From Nocardioides limicola (GTDB lineage: Bacteria; Actinomycetota; Actinomycetes; Propionibacteriales; Nocardioidaceae), in NCBI RefSeq assembly GCF_016827675.1, contig NZ_JAERJA010000005.1:62001-126000 (forward strand): a DNA stretch of 64,000 nt. Reading direction: 5' to 3'. The notes under the pieces are model-generated. The model searched no databases and had not been told where the DNA came from. It worked only from the letters and a program-made list of their open reading frames with translations. This document shows positions 26,707 through 35,143 of the stretch, piece after piece; the first letter of the stretch is position 1, and every line of letters begins with the position of its first letter. The translations under genes were made by a program, and so were the position numbers.

Positions 26707-27533
26707 GCACCGGACAGTTGCAGGGCAACCCTGCCCGCGCCTACGAGGAGTACTTCGTCCCGGCCATCTTCGATCCGCTGTCCGCGCACACGCTGCGCCG
26801 GGCTGCGCTGACCCCCGGCGAACAGGTCCTCGACCTGGCGTGTGGGACCGGCATCATCGCCCGACTGGCCGCGCCCCTGGTCGGCGCGGGCGGACGAGTC
26901 CTCGGCGCCGACCTGAACCCCGCCATGATCGAGGTCGCCCGGGAGGTGAGCGGCCACGGGCCCGGCGCCCCGGAGTTCGTGGTCGCCGACGCCACCGCGC
27001 TCGACCTGCCGGGTCCGGGCTTCGACGCGGTGATCTGCCAGCAGGGGCTGCAGTTCTTCGCTGACAGGGCTGAGGCGGTGCAACGGATGCGGCACCTGCT
27101 GCGGGACTCCGGGCGCCTGGTGGTGGCCACCTGGCAGAGTCCGGAGCGGCACCCGTTCTTCCAGGCACTCGCCGAGGTGGAGGCGCCGCTGCTGGCCGAG
27201 GTCGGCCTGTCGGCGACACCGGACGATCTGCTCGCCCCGTTCAGCTTCGGCGACGCCGACGCACTCGGGGACCTGTTGACGGCCAACGGCTGCTCGACGG
27301 TCGAGGTCGAACCGGCCTCGATCACCGCCCACTTCGCCGACGCGGACCGCTTCATCGAACGGCAGGTCTTCGCCTACGTGGCCGTCGTACCGGCCTTCGG
27401 CGCCGACCCCGCGGCGTTCACCGAGTACGCCCGCCGGGTCGCCGAGGCGACCCGCGACCTGGTGGACACGCATCGGGTCGGCGACCACATCGCGGTGCCG
27501 ATGCACACCCAGATCGCGGTCGCCACCGGCTGA
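26703..27533 (+). CDS. SAM-dependent class I methyltransferase
   Basis: The 276-residue enzyme has motif I VLDLACGTGIIARLAAP (about 40-56), the acidic end of strand 2 (GADLNPAMIEVAREV), FVVADATALDLPGPGFDAVI and a UbiE/COQ5-like fold. It overlaps the GNAT gene by ATGA, so both are probably cotranscribed. The methyl acceptor cannot be deduced. Confidence 0.9.
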   Translation: MSTGQLQGNPARAYEEYFVPAIFDPLSAHTLRRAALTPGEQVLDLACGTGIIARLAAPLVGAGGRVLGADLNPAMIEVAREVSGHGPGAPEFVVADATALDLPGPGFDAVICQQGLQFFADRAEAVQRMRHLLRDSGRLVVATWQSPERHPFFQALAEVEAPLLAEVGLSATPDDLLAPFSFGDADALGDLLTANGCSTVEVEPASITAHFADADRFIERQVFAYVAVVPAFGADPAAFTEYARRVAEATRDLVDTHRVGDHIAVPMHTQIAVATG

Positions 27534-27535
27534 GG

Positions 27536-27850
27536 TCAGGACATCGGCTGGTCGTCCACCTGGATGTCGTAGTTGATGGTGGTGCCTTCCACGCCGGTCA
27601 CCTTGACGGTCACCCCGTAGCTCGTACCCTCATGGGTGAGCACGCAGCGCATCTCGGTGTCGATGGATCCACGCAGGTCGCCCGGGCACTCGATCTTGTC
27701 GGGGGCGACCCCGACGATCTCGGTGAGTTGCTGGGTGACCTGCTCCTCCACCTGGTCCTGGCTCAGCGAGAAGCCACTGCTGGTGAACGAGCAGCCAGCC
27801 ACGAGTGCGGCCGCGCCCAGCCCGGCGAGGACGCCCGAGATCCGTGCCAT
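27536..27850 (-). CDS. DUF4333 lipoprotein (copy 1)
   Basis: The 104-residue protein has a signal peptide ending in the lipobox LVAG-C (Cys20), then one DUF4333-type domain with LSQDQVEEQVTQQLTEIVG and two cysteines (IECPGDL, MRCVLTH) that can form a disulfide. ATG 27850 follows AAGGAA. A second member of the family lies 67 bases upstream; they are diverged paralogs. The function of this family is unknown; it acts outside the membrane. Confidence 0.85.
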   Translation of the reverse strand: MARISGVLAGLGAAALVAGCSFTSSGFSLSQDQVEEQVTQQLTEIVGVAPDKIECPGDLRGSIDTEMRCVLTHEGTSYGVTVKVTGVEGTTINYDIQVDDQPMS

Positions 27851-27916
27851 GCGATTTCCTTCCATCGTCAGCCGTCCTGGGTGGACGGCGCGTCAACGCC
27901 TCACCCTAGGTCATCG

Positions 27917-28255
27917 TCACGACGGTTGCGGATCGACCTCGATGGTGAAAGTGACCGTGCGTCCCTGCACACCGGTGACCACGACGCTGACCCCGACTTC
28001 ACCGCCGGGGGTCGTGGCCACGCAGTCGCGACTCTCCCCGACCTCGGGCTCGAGGCCCTCGGGACAGGTGACCGCGACCACGCTGAGATCGGCCAGGTCC
28101 GCAAGCAGCCGTGCCTCCAACTCCTCCGCGGTCATCGCTTCGGCGGAGGCCTGACAGGCCACGGCGAGCAGCCCGACACCCAGCAACGGAACACCGGCGA
28201 GGACGCGACGCGTCGTCGGTGACTGTTCACGTCGCCGTTCGCGACGGTTCGGCAT
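27917..28255 (-). CDS. DUF4333-like lipoprotein (copy 2)
   Basis: The 112-residue protein has a basic N-terminus (MPNRRERRREQ), a hydrophobic segment and a lipobox LLAVA-C near residue 34. A domain like that of the neighbour follows (MTAEELEARLLADLADLSVV, VTCPEGL, RDCVATTP), with the same Cys pair and the same ending TIEVDPQP compared with IQVDDQP. It lies upstream of copy 1 on the same strand and probably arose with it by tandem duplication. Confidence 0.82.
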   Translation of the reverse strand: MPNRRERRREQSPTTRRVLAGVPLLGVGLLAVACQASAEAMTAEELEARLLADLADLSVVAVTCPEGLEPEVGESRDCVATTPGGEVGVSVVVTGVQGRTVTFTIEVDPQPS

Positions 28256-28410
28256 GAGTCAGTAGTACCACGCGGCGCGGGTCCGGAGGAGCGGTTCGCG
28301 GGTCACGACCGTGCCCGCTGGCGCCTCGCCGCTTCCGGGGAGGGATACCGTGAGGTCGTGGCCACCGACCCGGCGCAGCGAATCCCCAGCAGCCTTCGAA
28401 GGGACTCACG

Positions 28411-29322
28411 ATGACCAGCGATCGGCCGACCCGCATCCTGCTGACCGGGGCCTCCGGGTTCGTCGGCCGCAGGTTGGGCAGCGCGCTCATCGAGCAGGGG
28501 CACGACGTGGTGGCGATGACCCGCCGCCCGGGCGAGTACGACGGCCCCGGGCGTCCCGTCGGCGGCGACGTCACCAGGCCCGAGACCCTCACCGAGCCCC
28601 TCGATGGTGTCGACGTCGCGTTCTATCTCGTGCACTCCCTGGATGCCGCCGACTTCGAGGAGCGCGATGCGGCCGCCGCTCGCGCGTTCGGCGAGGCAGC
28701 CGCAGCGGCCGGCGTACGCCAGATCATCTATCTGGGCGGACTGGGCGAGGACGACGGCGAACTCTCGGCCCATCTGCGTTCCCGGCGTGAGGTCGAGGGA
28801 CTGCTCGGCGTCGCCGGCGTGCCCGTGACGGTGCTGCGGGCCGCCATCGTGGTGGGCCACGGAGGCATCTCCTGGGAGATCACCCGACAACTGGTCAAGA
28901 ACCTCCCGGCGATGGTGGTGCCCCGCTGGGTGACCACCCGCACCCAGCCGATCGCGGTCGACGACGTGGTCCGCTACCTGGTGGGCGTCGTCGACGAACC
29001 GCGGGCGCTGGGCCAGGTGTTCGAGGTGGGCGGCCCCGAGCAGATGACCTACCTGGAGATGCTGCAGATCGCCGCCGAGGTCAACGCTGGCTACCCGTTG
29101 CCGATCGTCCGGGTCCCCGTGCTCACCCCACGCCTGTCGTCGTACTGGCTGGCCCTGGTCACCGACGTCGACGTCGCGACCGGCCGTCACCTGATCGACT
29201 CGATGGGCACCGAGGTCATCGCCACCGACAACCGGATCCGCGAGATCGTTCCCGGGGAGCCGCTGTCCTACGCCGAGGCGGTACGACGCGCCCTCGAGGA
29301 ACGGCGTACCAGCGTCAGCTGA
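28411..29322 (+). CDS. NAD(P)-binding epimerase/NmrA-like protein
   Basis: The 303-residue protein starts with the Rossmann motif RILLTGASGFVGRRLGSALI and has the atypical-SDR features YLVHSL, IIYLGGLGED and HLRSRREVEGLL. The classical YxxxK is replaced, as in the NmrA and NDUFA9-like subgroup, so it may sense redox or act as a reductase. ATG 28411 follows GAAGGGA. Confidence 0.85.
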   Translation: MTSDRPTRILLTGASGFVGRRLGSALIEQGHDVVAMTRRPGEYDGPGRPVGGDVTRPETLTEPLDGVDVAFYLVHSLDAADFEERDAAAARAFGEAAAAAGVRQIIYLGGLGEDDGELSAHLRSRREVEGLLGVAGVPVTVLRAAIVVGHGGISWEITRQLVKNLPAMVVPRWVTTRTQPIAVDDVVRYLVGVVDEPRALGQVFEVGGPEQMTYLEMLQIAAEVNAGYPLPIVRVPVLTPRLSSYWLALVTDVDVATGRHLIDSMGTEVIATDNRIREIVPGEPLSYAEAVRRALEERRTSVS

Positions 29323-29332
29323 GCTGGCCGGG

Positions 29333-29944
29333 TCACAGACCGAACAGCGCGGGCAGCACGAAGAGCATCGTCATCGACCAGGTCACGTGGGTGATCGCCG
29401 GCGCCAGCAGACCGCCCGAGATCTTCCGCTGCTGACCCACGACGAGGCCCAGCAGGAAGGCCGCGAAGGCCAGCAGCGGGTTCCCGGTGACCAGCGTGGC
29501 CAGGGTGTAGACCAGGGTCGTGACCAGCACCGGGTGACGCGGCACCGCGTCGTACAACGCGCCCCGGAAGTACATCTCCTCGGCGACCCCGTTGACCAGG
29601 GCGATGACCACCACCAGCGGACCGACCCCCACCACGGCGTACGTCATCACGTCGACGACACGCTCGGCGAGCCAGGGGATCTCGCGCACCACCAGGGCCC
29701 CGACGATGAAGAAGCCCGACAGCAGCCCGCCCACGAGCAGCGCGGGGATCACCGGTCGCCGGTCTCGGGTGCGCCCGAGGTGCAGCGGGCCGGAAGCGAC
29801 GGCGCCTCCCGCCCACACGGCCGCCAGAGCGACGCTGCCGACATAGAAGGCGGCGCTCCCGGGCTCGGCCCGCAGGGAGACCCCGAGCAGGATGGCACCG
29901 ACGATGGCGGTGACGACGGTTGCCGCTGCCCGTCGTCGGTCCAT
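29333..29944 (-). CDS. CPBP-family intramembrane glutamic protease
   Basis: The 203-residue protein has about six membrane segments and the CPBP/Rce1 signatures: GVAEEMYFRGALYD near 123 (motif EExxxR), FLLGLVVGQQRKISGGLLAP and ITHVTWS with the second catalytic His. It may cut a membrane substrate, and some family members confer bacteriocin self-immunity. It converges with the epimerase-like gene. Confidence 0.88.
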   Translation of the reverse strand: MDRRRAAATVVTAIVGAILLGVSLRAEPGSAAFYVGSVALAAVWAGGAVASGPLHLGRTRDRRPVIPALLVGGLLSGFFIVGALVVREIPWLAERVVDVMTYAVVGVGPLVVVIALVNGVAEEMYFRGALYDAVPRHPVLVTTLVYTLATLVTGNPLLAFAAFLLGLVVGQQRKISGGLLAPAITHVTWSMTMLFVLPALFGL

Positions 29945-29960
29945 GCCGCGAGCGTACTTG

Positions 29961-31232
29961 TCAGTCCGCGGGGGTGCCCCGATCCTCGTCCAGGCTGGCG
30001 ATCACCCGGGGGCGTACGCCGTCGCCGGCGTCGGGGTCGTCGAGGATCCCCTCCGGGTCGACCAGGGTCACCTGTTTGTCGTCGTGCAGGGTGAGCCGAC
30101 GCACCGCTTCGAGGAGGACGCGCCGGGCCACGTCGCTGACGCCGTGCACGCGGGTCAGGTCGAGGACCACCTCGCGATGCGGCAGGTCCGCCTCGACCAC
30201 CTCCCGGACCACCGCTTCAGCGCCGGCGAACCGGATCACCCCCTGGAGCCCGAAGACATGCGTGTCCCCGCGCTGGTCGTGACCGCGCAGCACCGAGCGG
30301 CCGACCGGGGGGACCTCCATCAGGTGCAGCCCCATGTCGTCGCTGAGTCGTTCGAAGAGCTTCACGCCGCGGGTGGAGTTGCCGTGCGCGTCGAGTCGTG
30401 GGGAGAAGACGGCGATGCCCACCTGCCCGGGCAGCACGCCGAGGATCCCGCCGGCCACCCCGGACTTGGCGGGGATGCCGACGGCGGTCATCCAGTCACC
30501 GGCGGCGTCGTACATGCCACAGGTCATCATCACGCTGAGCGTCTGGCGGACCGCCCGGTCCCCCGACAGCCGCCGACCGGTTGCCGACTGGACGCCCCCG
30601 TTGGCGAGCGTCGCCGCCATCATCGACAGGTCCCGGGTCGTCACGCTCAGCGAGCACTGTCGGATGTAGCCGCGGACGACGTCCTCGGGGTCGCCGTCCA
30701 GGATGCCGTGGTTGCGCAGCATGTAGCCGATGGCGATGTTGCGGTACGCCGTCTCCAGTTCGGAGGTGTAGACCGCCTCGTCGTAGTGGAGTTCCCGGTC
30801 GGCGGCCAGGCTCATCCGCTCCCGGAAGCGCTCGGTCCGCTCCTCAGCGTTGCGACCGTCGATCAGGGAGTGCGCGGCGATCGCGCCGGCGTTGATCATC
30901 GGGTTGCGGGGCCGGCCCGAGCCCTCCTCCAAGGAGATCTCGTTGAAGGCCTCGCCGGACGGCTCGACGCCGATCTTGGCGAGGACGGCGTCGAAGCCGG
31001 CGTCGAGCAGGGCGATGCCGTAGGCGAAGGGCTTCGACATCGACTGGATCGAGAACTCCGCGTCCGCGTCGCCTGCGCAGTACGTCGCTCCGTCCGGGGT
31101 GGTCAGCGCGATGGCCAACCGTTCGGGGTTCGCGCGGGCGAGTTCGGGGATGTAGTCGGCGACCGCTCCGCCGTCACCACCGCGGCAGTCGTCGAGCACT
31201 TCGGCCAGGTAGTCCGGGATCGGTGAGCGCAT
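29961..31232 (-). CDS. glsA: Glutaminase A with C-terminal STAS domain
   Basis: Residues 1-310 form a serine-dependent glutaminase: SIQSMSKPFAYGIAL with the catalytic Ser-x-x-Lys, NPMINAGAIA, YMLRNHGIL and SGVAGGILGVLPGQVGIAVF. It hydrolyses glutamine to glutamate and ammonia. Residues about 320-415 add a STAS-like domain (RGDTHVFGLQGVIRFAGAEA, LDLTRVHGVSDVARRVLLEA), which in other proteins binds nucleotides or partners. The fusion is seen in other actinobacteria; the start MRSPIPDYLAEVLDDC fits the family. Confidence 0.92.
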   Translation of the reverse strand: MRSPIPDYLAEVLDDCRGGDGGAVADYIPELARANPERLAIALTTPDGATYCAGDADAEFSIQSMSKPFAYGIALLDAGFDAVLAKIGVEPSGEAFNEISLEEGSGRPRNPMINAGAIAAHSLIDGRNAEERTERFRERMSLAADRELHYDEAVYTSELETAYRNIAIGYMLRNHGILDGDPEDVVRGYIRQCSLSVTTRDLSMMAATLANGGVQSATGRRLSGDRAVRQTLSVMMTCGMYDAAGDWMTAVGIPAKSGVAGGILGVLPGQVGIAVFSPRLDAHGNSTRGVKLFERLSDDMGLHLMEVPPVGRSVLRGHDQRGDTHVFGLQGVIRFAGAEAVVREVVEADLPHREVVLDLTRVHGVSDVARRVLLEAVRRLTLHDDKQVTLVDPEGILDDPDAGDGVRPRVIASLDEDRGTPAD

Positions 31233-31343
31233 GCCGCGAGGGTACGACGTGACTCGACGGACAGGGCCGCCGTGGTCCCACGCGGGCGTGGGTGCCGGTG
31301 AGCCGCGGCCGTCGTCCCGGACTCACCGGCGGAGGTGGCAGGG

Positions 31344-31619
31344 TCAGACTCTGTAGAAGTAGGGGTCGAGGACCGAAACCTCGGTGATCGTGTCGATCGG
31401 AAGCCCGGTGTCCGCAGCAGCGGACCTGATCGCCTCCGGCGAGGGACCGTCGTAGATGCAGAACGTCTTCGTCTTGTCCGGTGACACGTACGAGTGAACC
31501 CAGGTGACGCCGTGACCGGCGTTCCCGTCGACAACGTTCAGGCACGCCTTCGCGCCGCTGTCGTCCTGCGGGATCGCGAGACCGTCGGGGAAGGTGCGTT
31601 CAATGAGATATCTGGGCAT
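31344..31619 (-). CDS. DUF4242 small protein (SCO4226-like)
   Basis: The 91-residue protein fits the DUF4242 ferredoxin-like family: MPRYLIERTFPDGLAIP, VTWVHSYVSPDKTKTFCIYD and a C-terminal ITEVSVLDPYFYRV. A Streptomyces homologue binds nickel, but the physiological role is not known. GGAGACAGCC precedes ATG 31619. It lies 78 bases from the large LuxR regulator on the same strand, in the downstream position, so that regulator may control it. Confidence 0.85.
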   Translation of the reverse strand: MPRYLIERTFPDGLAIPQDDSGAKACLNVVDGNAGHGVTWVHSYVSPDKTKTFCIYDGPSPEAIRSAAADTGLPIDTITEVSVLDPYFYRV

Positions 31620-31697
31620 TGGCTGTCTCCTTCGATGTGTGTTGGCCCGTTCAACCTCACCGTAGGGACCGTGGCACTGCAGGCGCCTCCGTGAACC

Positions 31698-34196
31698 TCA
31701 CCCAGATTGGGACCCGGACTCACCCAGGAGTTCGTCGCGCCGGGTGACACCGCGCTTGCGGAGCACCGCGGAGACATGGTGCTCGACGGTGCGCCGGGAG
31801 ATGAACAGCCGGGAAGCGATGGCCGGGTTGTCCAGGCCGTCGAGGAGCAGCTCATGGATCTCGGCCTCACGCTCGGTCATCCCCCATGGGTTCTCCAGCG
31901 TCCGCGAACGAGCTGGGCGTGGCACCGGCAGGCCACGGGAGGCAAGTCGGCGTCTTGACCAGGCTGCGGCCGGCCGGGCACCCAACCGGTCGAGGATAGC
32001 CAACCCTTCGGCGGCCGCGTCGGCATCACCGTCCACCAGCGCGAGGGCCCGTTCGTAGGGGCAGCCGATCCGCTCCCAAGCCTCCGCCGCTGCCGTCCAG
32101 TCCCCTCGCATGTGCGCTGCGAAAGGCTCCGCCGCCCGCGGGGCGGGCTCGTCGAGACCGCCGTTGCGCCACAGCCAGTAGCCGATCTCGCCCTGCGCCC
32201 AACGGCTGTCGGTCTCGAGTGCCTGCTGGTAGGGCCGTTGGAGAACCGCGACGCCGGATGGGTGGTCACCCGAGAGCCAGTGCTGCTCCGCCGCGCCGCA
32301 CAGCCCCGACCACCGGTGCTGCAGCTCCAGACCCTCGAGCCGCTGAACCTCTGCCAACGGTTCGAGCGGCCGTGGATCACCACGGCGTACCCGCAACCGA
32401 CCGACAACGCCCAGGACCGTGGACTTGTTGATCGGCGCACCGTGGTCAATGTTCACCGCGGCCGCCAGCTGAGCGGCCTCGTCCCATCGCCCCTGCTCGA
32501 AGCGGATCCGGGCCTGCCATGCCCGGGCGTAGGCGACGTCGTAGTCGTTGTCCCGACTGAGCGAGCTGTCGACCAGTTGCTGCGCCCACTCGAAGGCGTC
32601 GTCGTACCGCCGCACCTCGCCGCCTCCGCTGCCGAGCATGCGGAGCGCGTCCATCTCCAGAATCGGATCTCTGCGTGCCCGAGTCTGGGATAGCAGACTG
32701 GTGAGGTGCGCGATGCCGACGTCAGGGTCGCCGGTCACCAGTTCGATCGTGCCCAGCATCAGTCTCGCGGCCGCGGCGGCCGTCTCGTCTCCGATCTCGG
32801 CTGCGACGGATTCAGCCTCGGCGACACTCTCGAGGGCCGGCACGTGGTGGCGGGCCAGCATCCGACCGCGCGCGGAGTACGTCAAGGCGGCTGCCAGCTC
32901 CGACGTGGGCCCGAGTGGCCGGAGCACCTCCACGGCGTGCTCACGGAGGACGGCGGCCGCGGCGACGTCACCGGCGCGCCACTGTGCAGCCGCAAGGTGA
33001 CACAGCACCCGACCACGCAGTGTGTCGTCGCCGATCCTCTCGGTCTCCTGCAGTGCCTTCTGCAGATGACCGACCGCATCCGCATGGCGGTCGAGCGCAC
33101 CCAGTACGACACCCAGCCGGTCGTGTACTTCGACGCGGTCGTGCGGGGACAGTTTCGATTCCTGGTCGACCAGTGCGGTCAGGAAGCCGGCGGCCTGGCG
33201 ATTGGCGCCTCGCTCGACGGCCTCCTCGGCAGCAGGTCGGCAGTGCGTGACGACGGTGGACGGATCCCCGGTCCCCACTGCGTGGTGAGCCATTCGTGCC
33301 AGGTCAGTGGAGCCGGCCAACTTCTCGAGGAGGCGTCGATGCAGCTCCCTGCGGCGGACGAGCGGCAGGCTGTCATAGACGGCCAGCCGGGCGAGCTCGT
33401 GGCGGAAGGTGATCCGGTCGCCGCTCTCCACCAAGAGGCCGTGGGCCCGCTCAGGCTGCGCGACCGCCCACAGCTCCAATCCGCCCGGCTCCACCGAGAC
33501 CCACTCCAGGATCTCGCGGGTGCCTTCCGGGAGCGCGTGCACGCGCGCGAGCACCGCGTCTGCCACCGTCTCGGTGATCCCACCCCCTCCGGCCACGAGC
33601 TCGGTCACGAAGAAGGGGTTGCCCTGGGTGGCCGCCAGGACTTCAACCGGGTCGAGTCCCGCGCCCTCGGACAGGACGGCCACGGCCGCCGACGACAGCG
33701 GTCCGACCTCGACCCGATGGACGCGATCTCCGAGTCGGGCAAGGTCGCCCAGCACCCGCTGGAGCGCGGGTCCCATCTCGTCACCCCGATAGGTCGCGAC
33801 CACCAACGCTCGGCAGCCCTCGAGCCGACGGCCGAGGAACTGCAGCATCGTGAGCGTGGCGTCGTCTGCCCAATGGAGGTCCTCCAGCACCACCGCGACC
33901 GGAGTGGTCCGGTCGCGCAGCACCGCGAGCAGCGCGTCGTACGCCTCGAAAGGGTCTTTTCCAACTGTCAAGCCGGCAGCTGGTGCCAGATCGAGCAGGG
34001 GACCCAGGGGGCGGGGCGTCGCGAGGGGGTCGCACCACCCCCACCAGGATTCGACGTCGCTGGTAGCACTGCGGACGAGACTCGTCTTGCCGGAGCCGGC
34101 CTCACCCTGGACGAGGACGATCGAACTCTGGCCGGCGCCTGCGTCGGTCACCCAACCGGCGAACGACGCGAGCTCTGAGTCCCGGTCGAGCAGCAT
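31698..34196 (-). CDS. Large ATP-binding LuxR (LAL) regulator
   Basis: The 832-residue protein starts with an AAA/STAND ATPase domain: Walker A GEAGSGKTSLV near 31 and Walker B VAVVLEDLHWADD near 102. A winged/helical middle region follows, then TPR-like repeats (about 330-740). The C-terminal LuxR helix-turn-helix reads MTEREAEIHELLLDGLDNPA and IASRLFISRRTVEHHVSAVL. The length is typical of LAL/MalT-type regulators, which sense a ligand and oligomerise with ATP. Nearest possible target: the DUF4242 gene downstream. Confidence 0.92.
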   Translation of the reverse strand: MLLDRDSELASFAGWVTDAGAGQSSIVLVQGEAGSGKTSLVRSATSDVESWWGWCDPLATPRPLGPLLDLAPAAGLTVGKDPFEAYDALLAVLRDRTTPVAVVLEDLHWADDATLTMLQFLGRRLEGCRALVVATYRGDEMGPALQRVLGDLARLGDRVHRVEVGPLSSAAVAVLSEGAGLDPVEVLAATQGNPFFVTELVAGGGGITETVADAVLARVHALPEGTREILEWVSVEPGGLELWAVAQPERAHGLLVESGDRITFRHELARLAVYDSLPLVRRRELHRRLLEKLAGSTDLARMAHHAVGTGDPSTVVTHCRPAAEEAVERGANRQAAGFLTALVDQESKLSPHDRVEVHDRLGVVLGALDRHADAVGHLQKALQETERIGDDTLRGRVLCHLAAAQWRAGDVAAAAVLREHAVEVLRPLGPTSELAAALTYSARGRMLARHHVPALESVAEAESVAAEIGDETAAAAARLMLGTIELVTGDPDVGIAHLTSLLSQTRARRDPILEMDALRMLGSGGGEVRRYDDAFEWAQQLVDSSLSRDNDYDVAYARAWQARIRFEQGRWDEAAQLAAAVNIDHGAPINKSTVLGVVGRLRVRRGDPRPLEPLAEVQRLEGLELQHRWSGLCGAAEQHWLSGDHPSGVAVLQRPYQQALETDSRWAQGEIGYWLWRNGGLDEPAPRAAEPFAAHMRGDWTAAAEAWERIGCPYERALALVDGDADAAAEGLAILDRLGARPAAAWSRRRLASRGLPVPRPARSRTLENPWGMTEREAEIHELLLDGLDNPAIASRLFISRRTVEHHVSAVLRKRGVTRRDELLGESGSQSG

Positions 34197-34583
34197 GAGG
34201 GAATCGTAGGCCTGTGAGCGGTTCGATGCCGGTCACAAGCCACTGCGGTGCAGGGTGGGCGCACGAAACTCCCGAATGACCTGCGGTCTCGACAGGCTCG
34301 ACCACCGGCGACTCCGAACACCTACAGCCACCTGTGGCCGACCGCCGAGGACCGGACGCGAGCAGCCGCGAGCGATCTGATGCGTGAGGCGCTCGGGTCA
34401 TTCACGCCAGGTGGCCACTCTTGAGGGACACCGCGATCAACCCGACGACCATCTGCTCCATTTCGCGGCGCCAGGCGACCGCCTTCTCGCCGCTCAGGCG
34501 CTTCCAGTCCAGTCGATGGGCAGGAGATGATTGGTGGACACAGACTTGCCGGTCGTGCACTCATCGAATGTTGAGCGTCACCG
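34197..34583. other. Gene-poor stretch with dispersed repeat and possible gene remnant
   Basis: This 387-base stretch holds one copy of the dispersed repeat (34285-34307). On the minus strand a 52-codon open frame from GTG 34560 to TGA 34402 reads partly like protein (AHRLDWKRLSGEKAVAWRRE, then MEQMVVGLIAVSLKSGHLA), but it has no ribosome-binding site or recognised homologue. Immediately after the antitoxin stop, GTG 34581 opens a frame VTLNIR that ends at once in TGA. Both may be relics of a lost gene. Confidence 0.4.
34285..34307. repeat. Dispersed short repeat, copy 1
   Basis: The core GGTCTCGACAGGCTCGACC is followed by ACCG. It contains TCGA at both ends, giving weak dyad symmetry. The flank CTGCG before it and GACTCCGA after it recur partly at the other copies (35116 and 41119). 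Confidence 0.8.
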
Positions 34584-34826
34584 CTACTGCCTCGCGGCAC
34601 GGTCCTCCGCGAGCTTGGCCTTGACCTCGTCATGGGAGATGGTCTGCACGCGACCGCTGGTGATGTCGTCGACCCGGGACGTGATCTCTGCCGTCCACGC
34701 CTCGTGGACCTCGGTCGAATCGGCCGGGTCGTCGAGACTGGCCAGCAGCGCATTGGCCACCTGAGCGCGCTGATCCACCGGGAGCGTCAGCGCCAACTGC
34801 ATGATCTCATCGATTCCGACGGTCAT
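34584..34826 (-). CDS. Addiction-module antitoxin-like protein
   Basis: The 80-residue protein resembles the addiction-module component family (CHP02574-type): EIMQLALTLPVDQRAQVANA, then LLASLDDPAD near 28 and a charged C-terminal tail. Such proteins normally precede a RelE/ParE toxin. Here the next frame (GTG 34581, three bases after the stop) ends after six codons, so no toxin is left. It lies nine bases after a second antitoxin-like gene. Confidence 0.65.
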   Translation of the reverse strand: MTVGIDEIMQLALTLPVDQRAQVANALLASLDDPADSTEVHEAWTAEITSRVDDITSGRVQTISHDEVKAKLAEDRAARQ

Positions 34827-34835
34827 GACACAACT

Positions 34836-35018
34836 CTACGCCGAGGTCCCAGTCGACGTCTGCGCTGAGCGCCACTTGAGGTCGAACCGTGCCCTCACCT
34901 CATCAGCGGTGATCGCCCGCGATGGATCGGCCTTCAGCGCGTCGTACGCCGCGACCGCCTCACCGCGTAGCCACTTCTCCGCCGCGTCCTCGAAGCACTC
35001 CGAATCGCGCACCGACAT
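34836..35018 (-). CDS. Small ParD/RelB-like antitoxin
   Basis: The 60-residue product from ATG 35018 reads SVRDSECFEDAAEKWLRGEA, then VAAYDALKADPSRAITADEV and RARFDLKW, a pattern common in small type II antitoxins (WLR...YDAxKADPSRAxxADEVRAR). The frame can extend to 35084, but those residues have no support. No toxin gene is next to it; the next gene downstream is another antitoxin-like gene. Confidence 0.6.
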   Translation of the reverse strand: MSVRDSECFEDAAEKWLRGEAVAAYDALKADPSRAITADEVRARFDLKWRSAQTSTGTSA

Positions 35019-35115
35019 GCAAGTCAGGCTAGCCGACGGCACAGACGCGCGGCTCGATCCGAATTCTTGCCACAGTTCTGCCACATCTGAAACCTCATCA
35101 GGCCTCTGACCTGCG

Positions 35116-35138
35116 GGTCTCGACAGGCTCGACCACCG
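35116..35138. repeat. Dispersed short repeat, copy 2
   Basis: The core GGTCTCGACAGGCTCGACC followed by ACCG is identical to copy 1. The upstream TGACCTGCG is shared with copy 1 apart from one added G. Copies 1 and 2 lie in the same orientation 831 bases apart and bracket the antitoxin-like genes. Confidence 0.8.
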
Positions 35139-35143
35139 ATGAA

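Noticed and set aside
34402-34560. 52-codon minus-strand frame after the antitoxin as a toxin gene
   Set aside because: No ribosome-binding site and no similarity by eye to RelE, ParE or other toxins; kept only as a possible relic.
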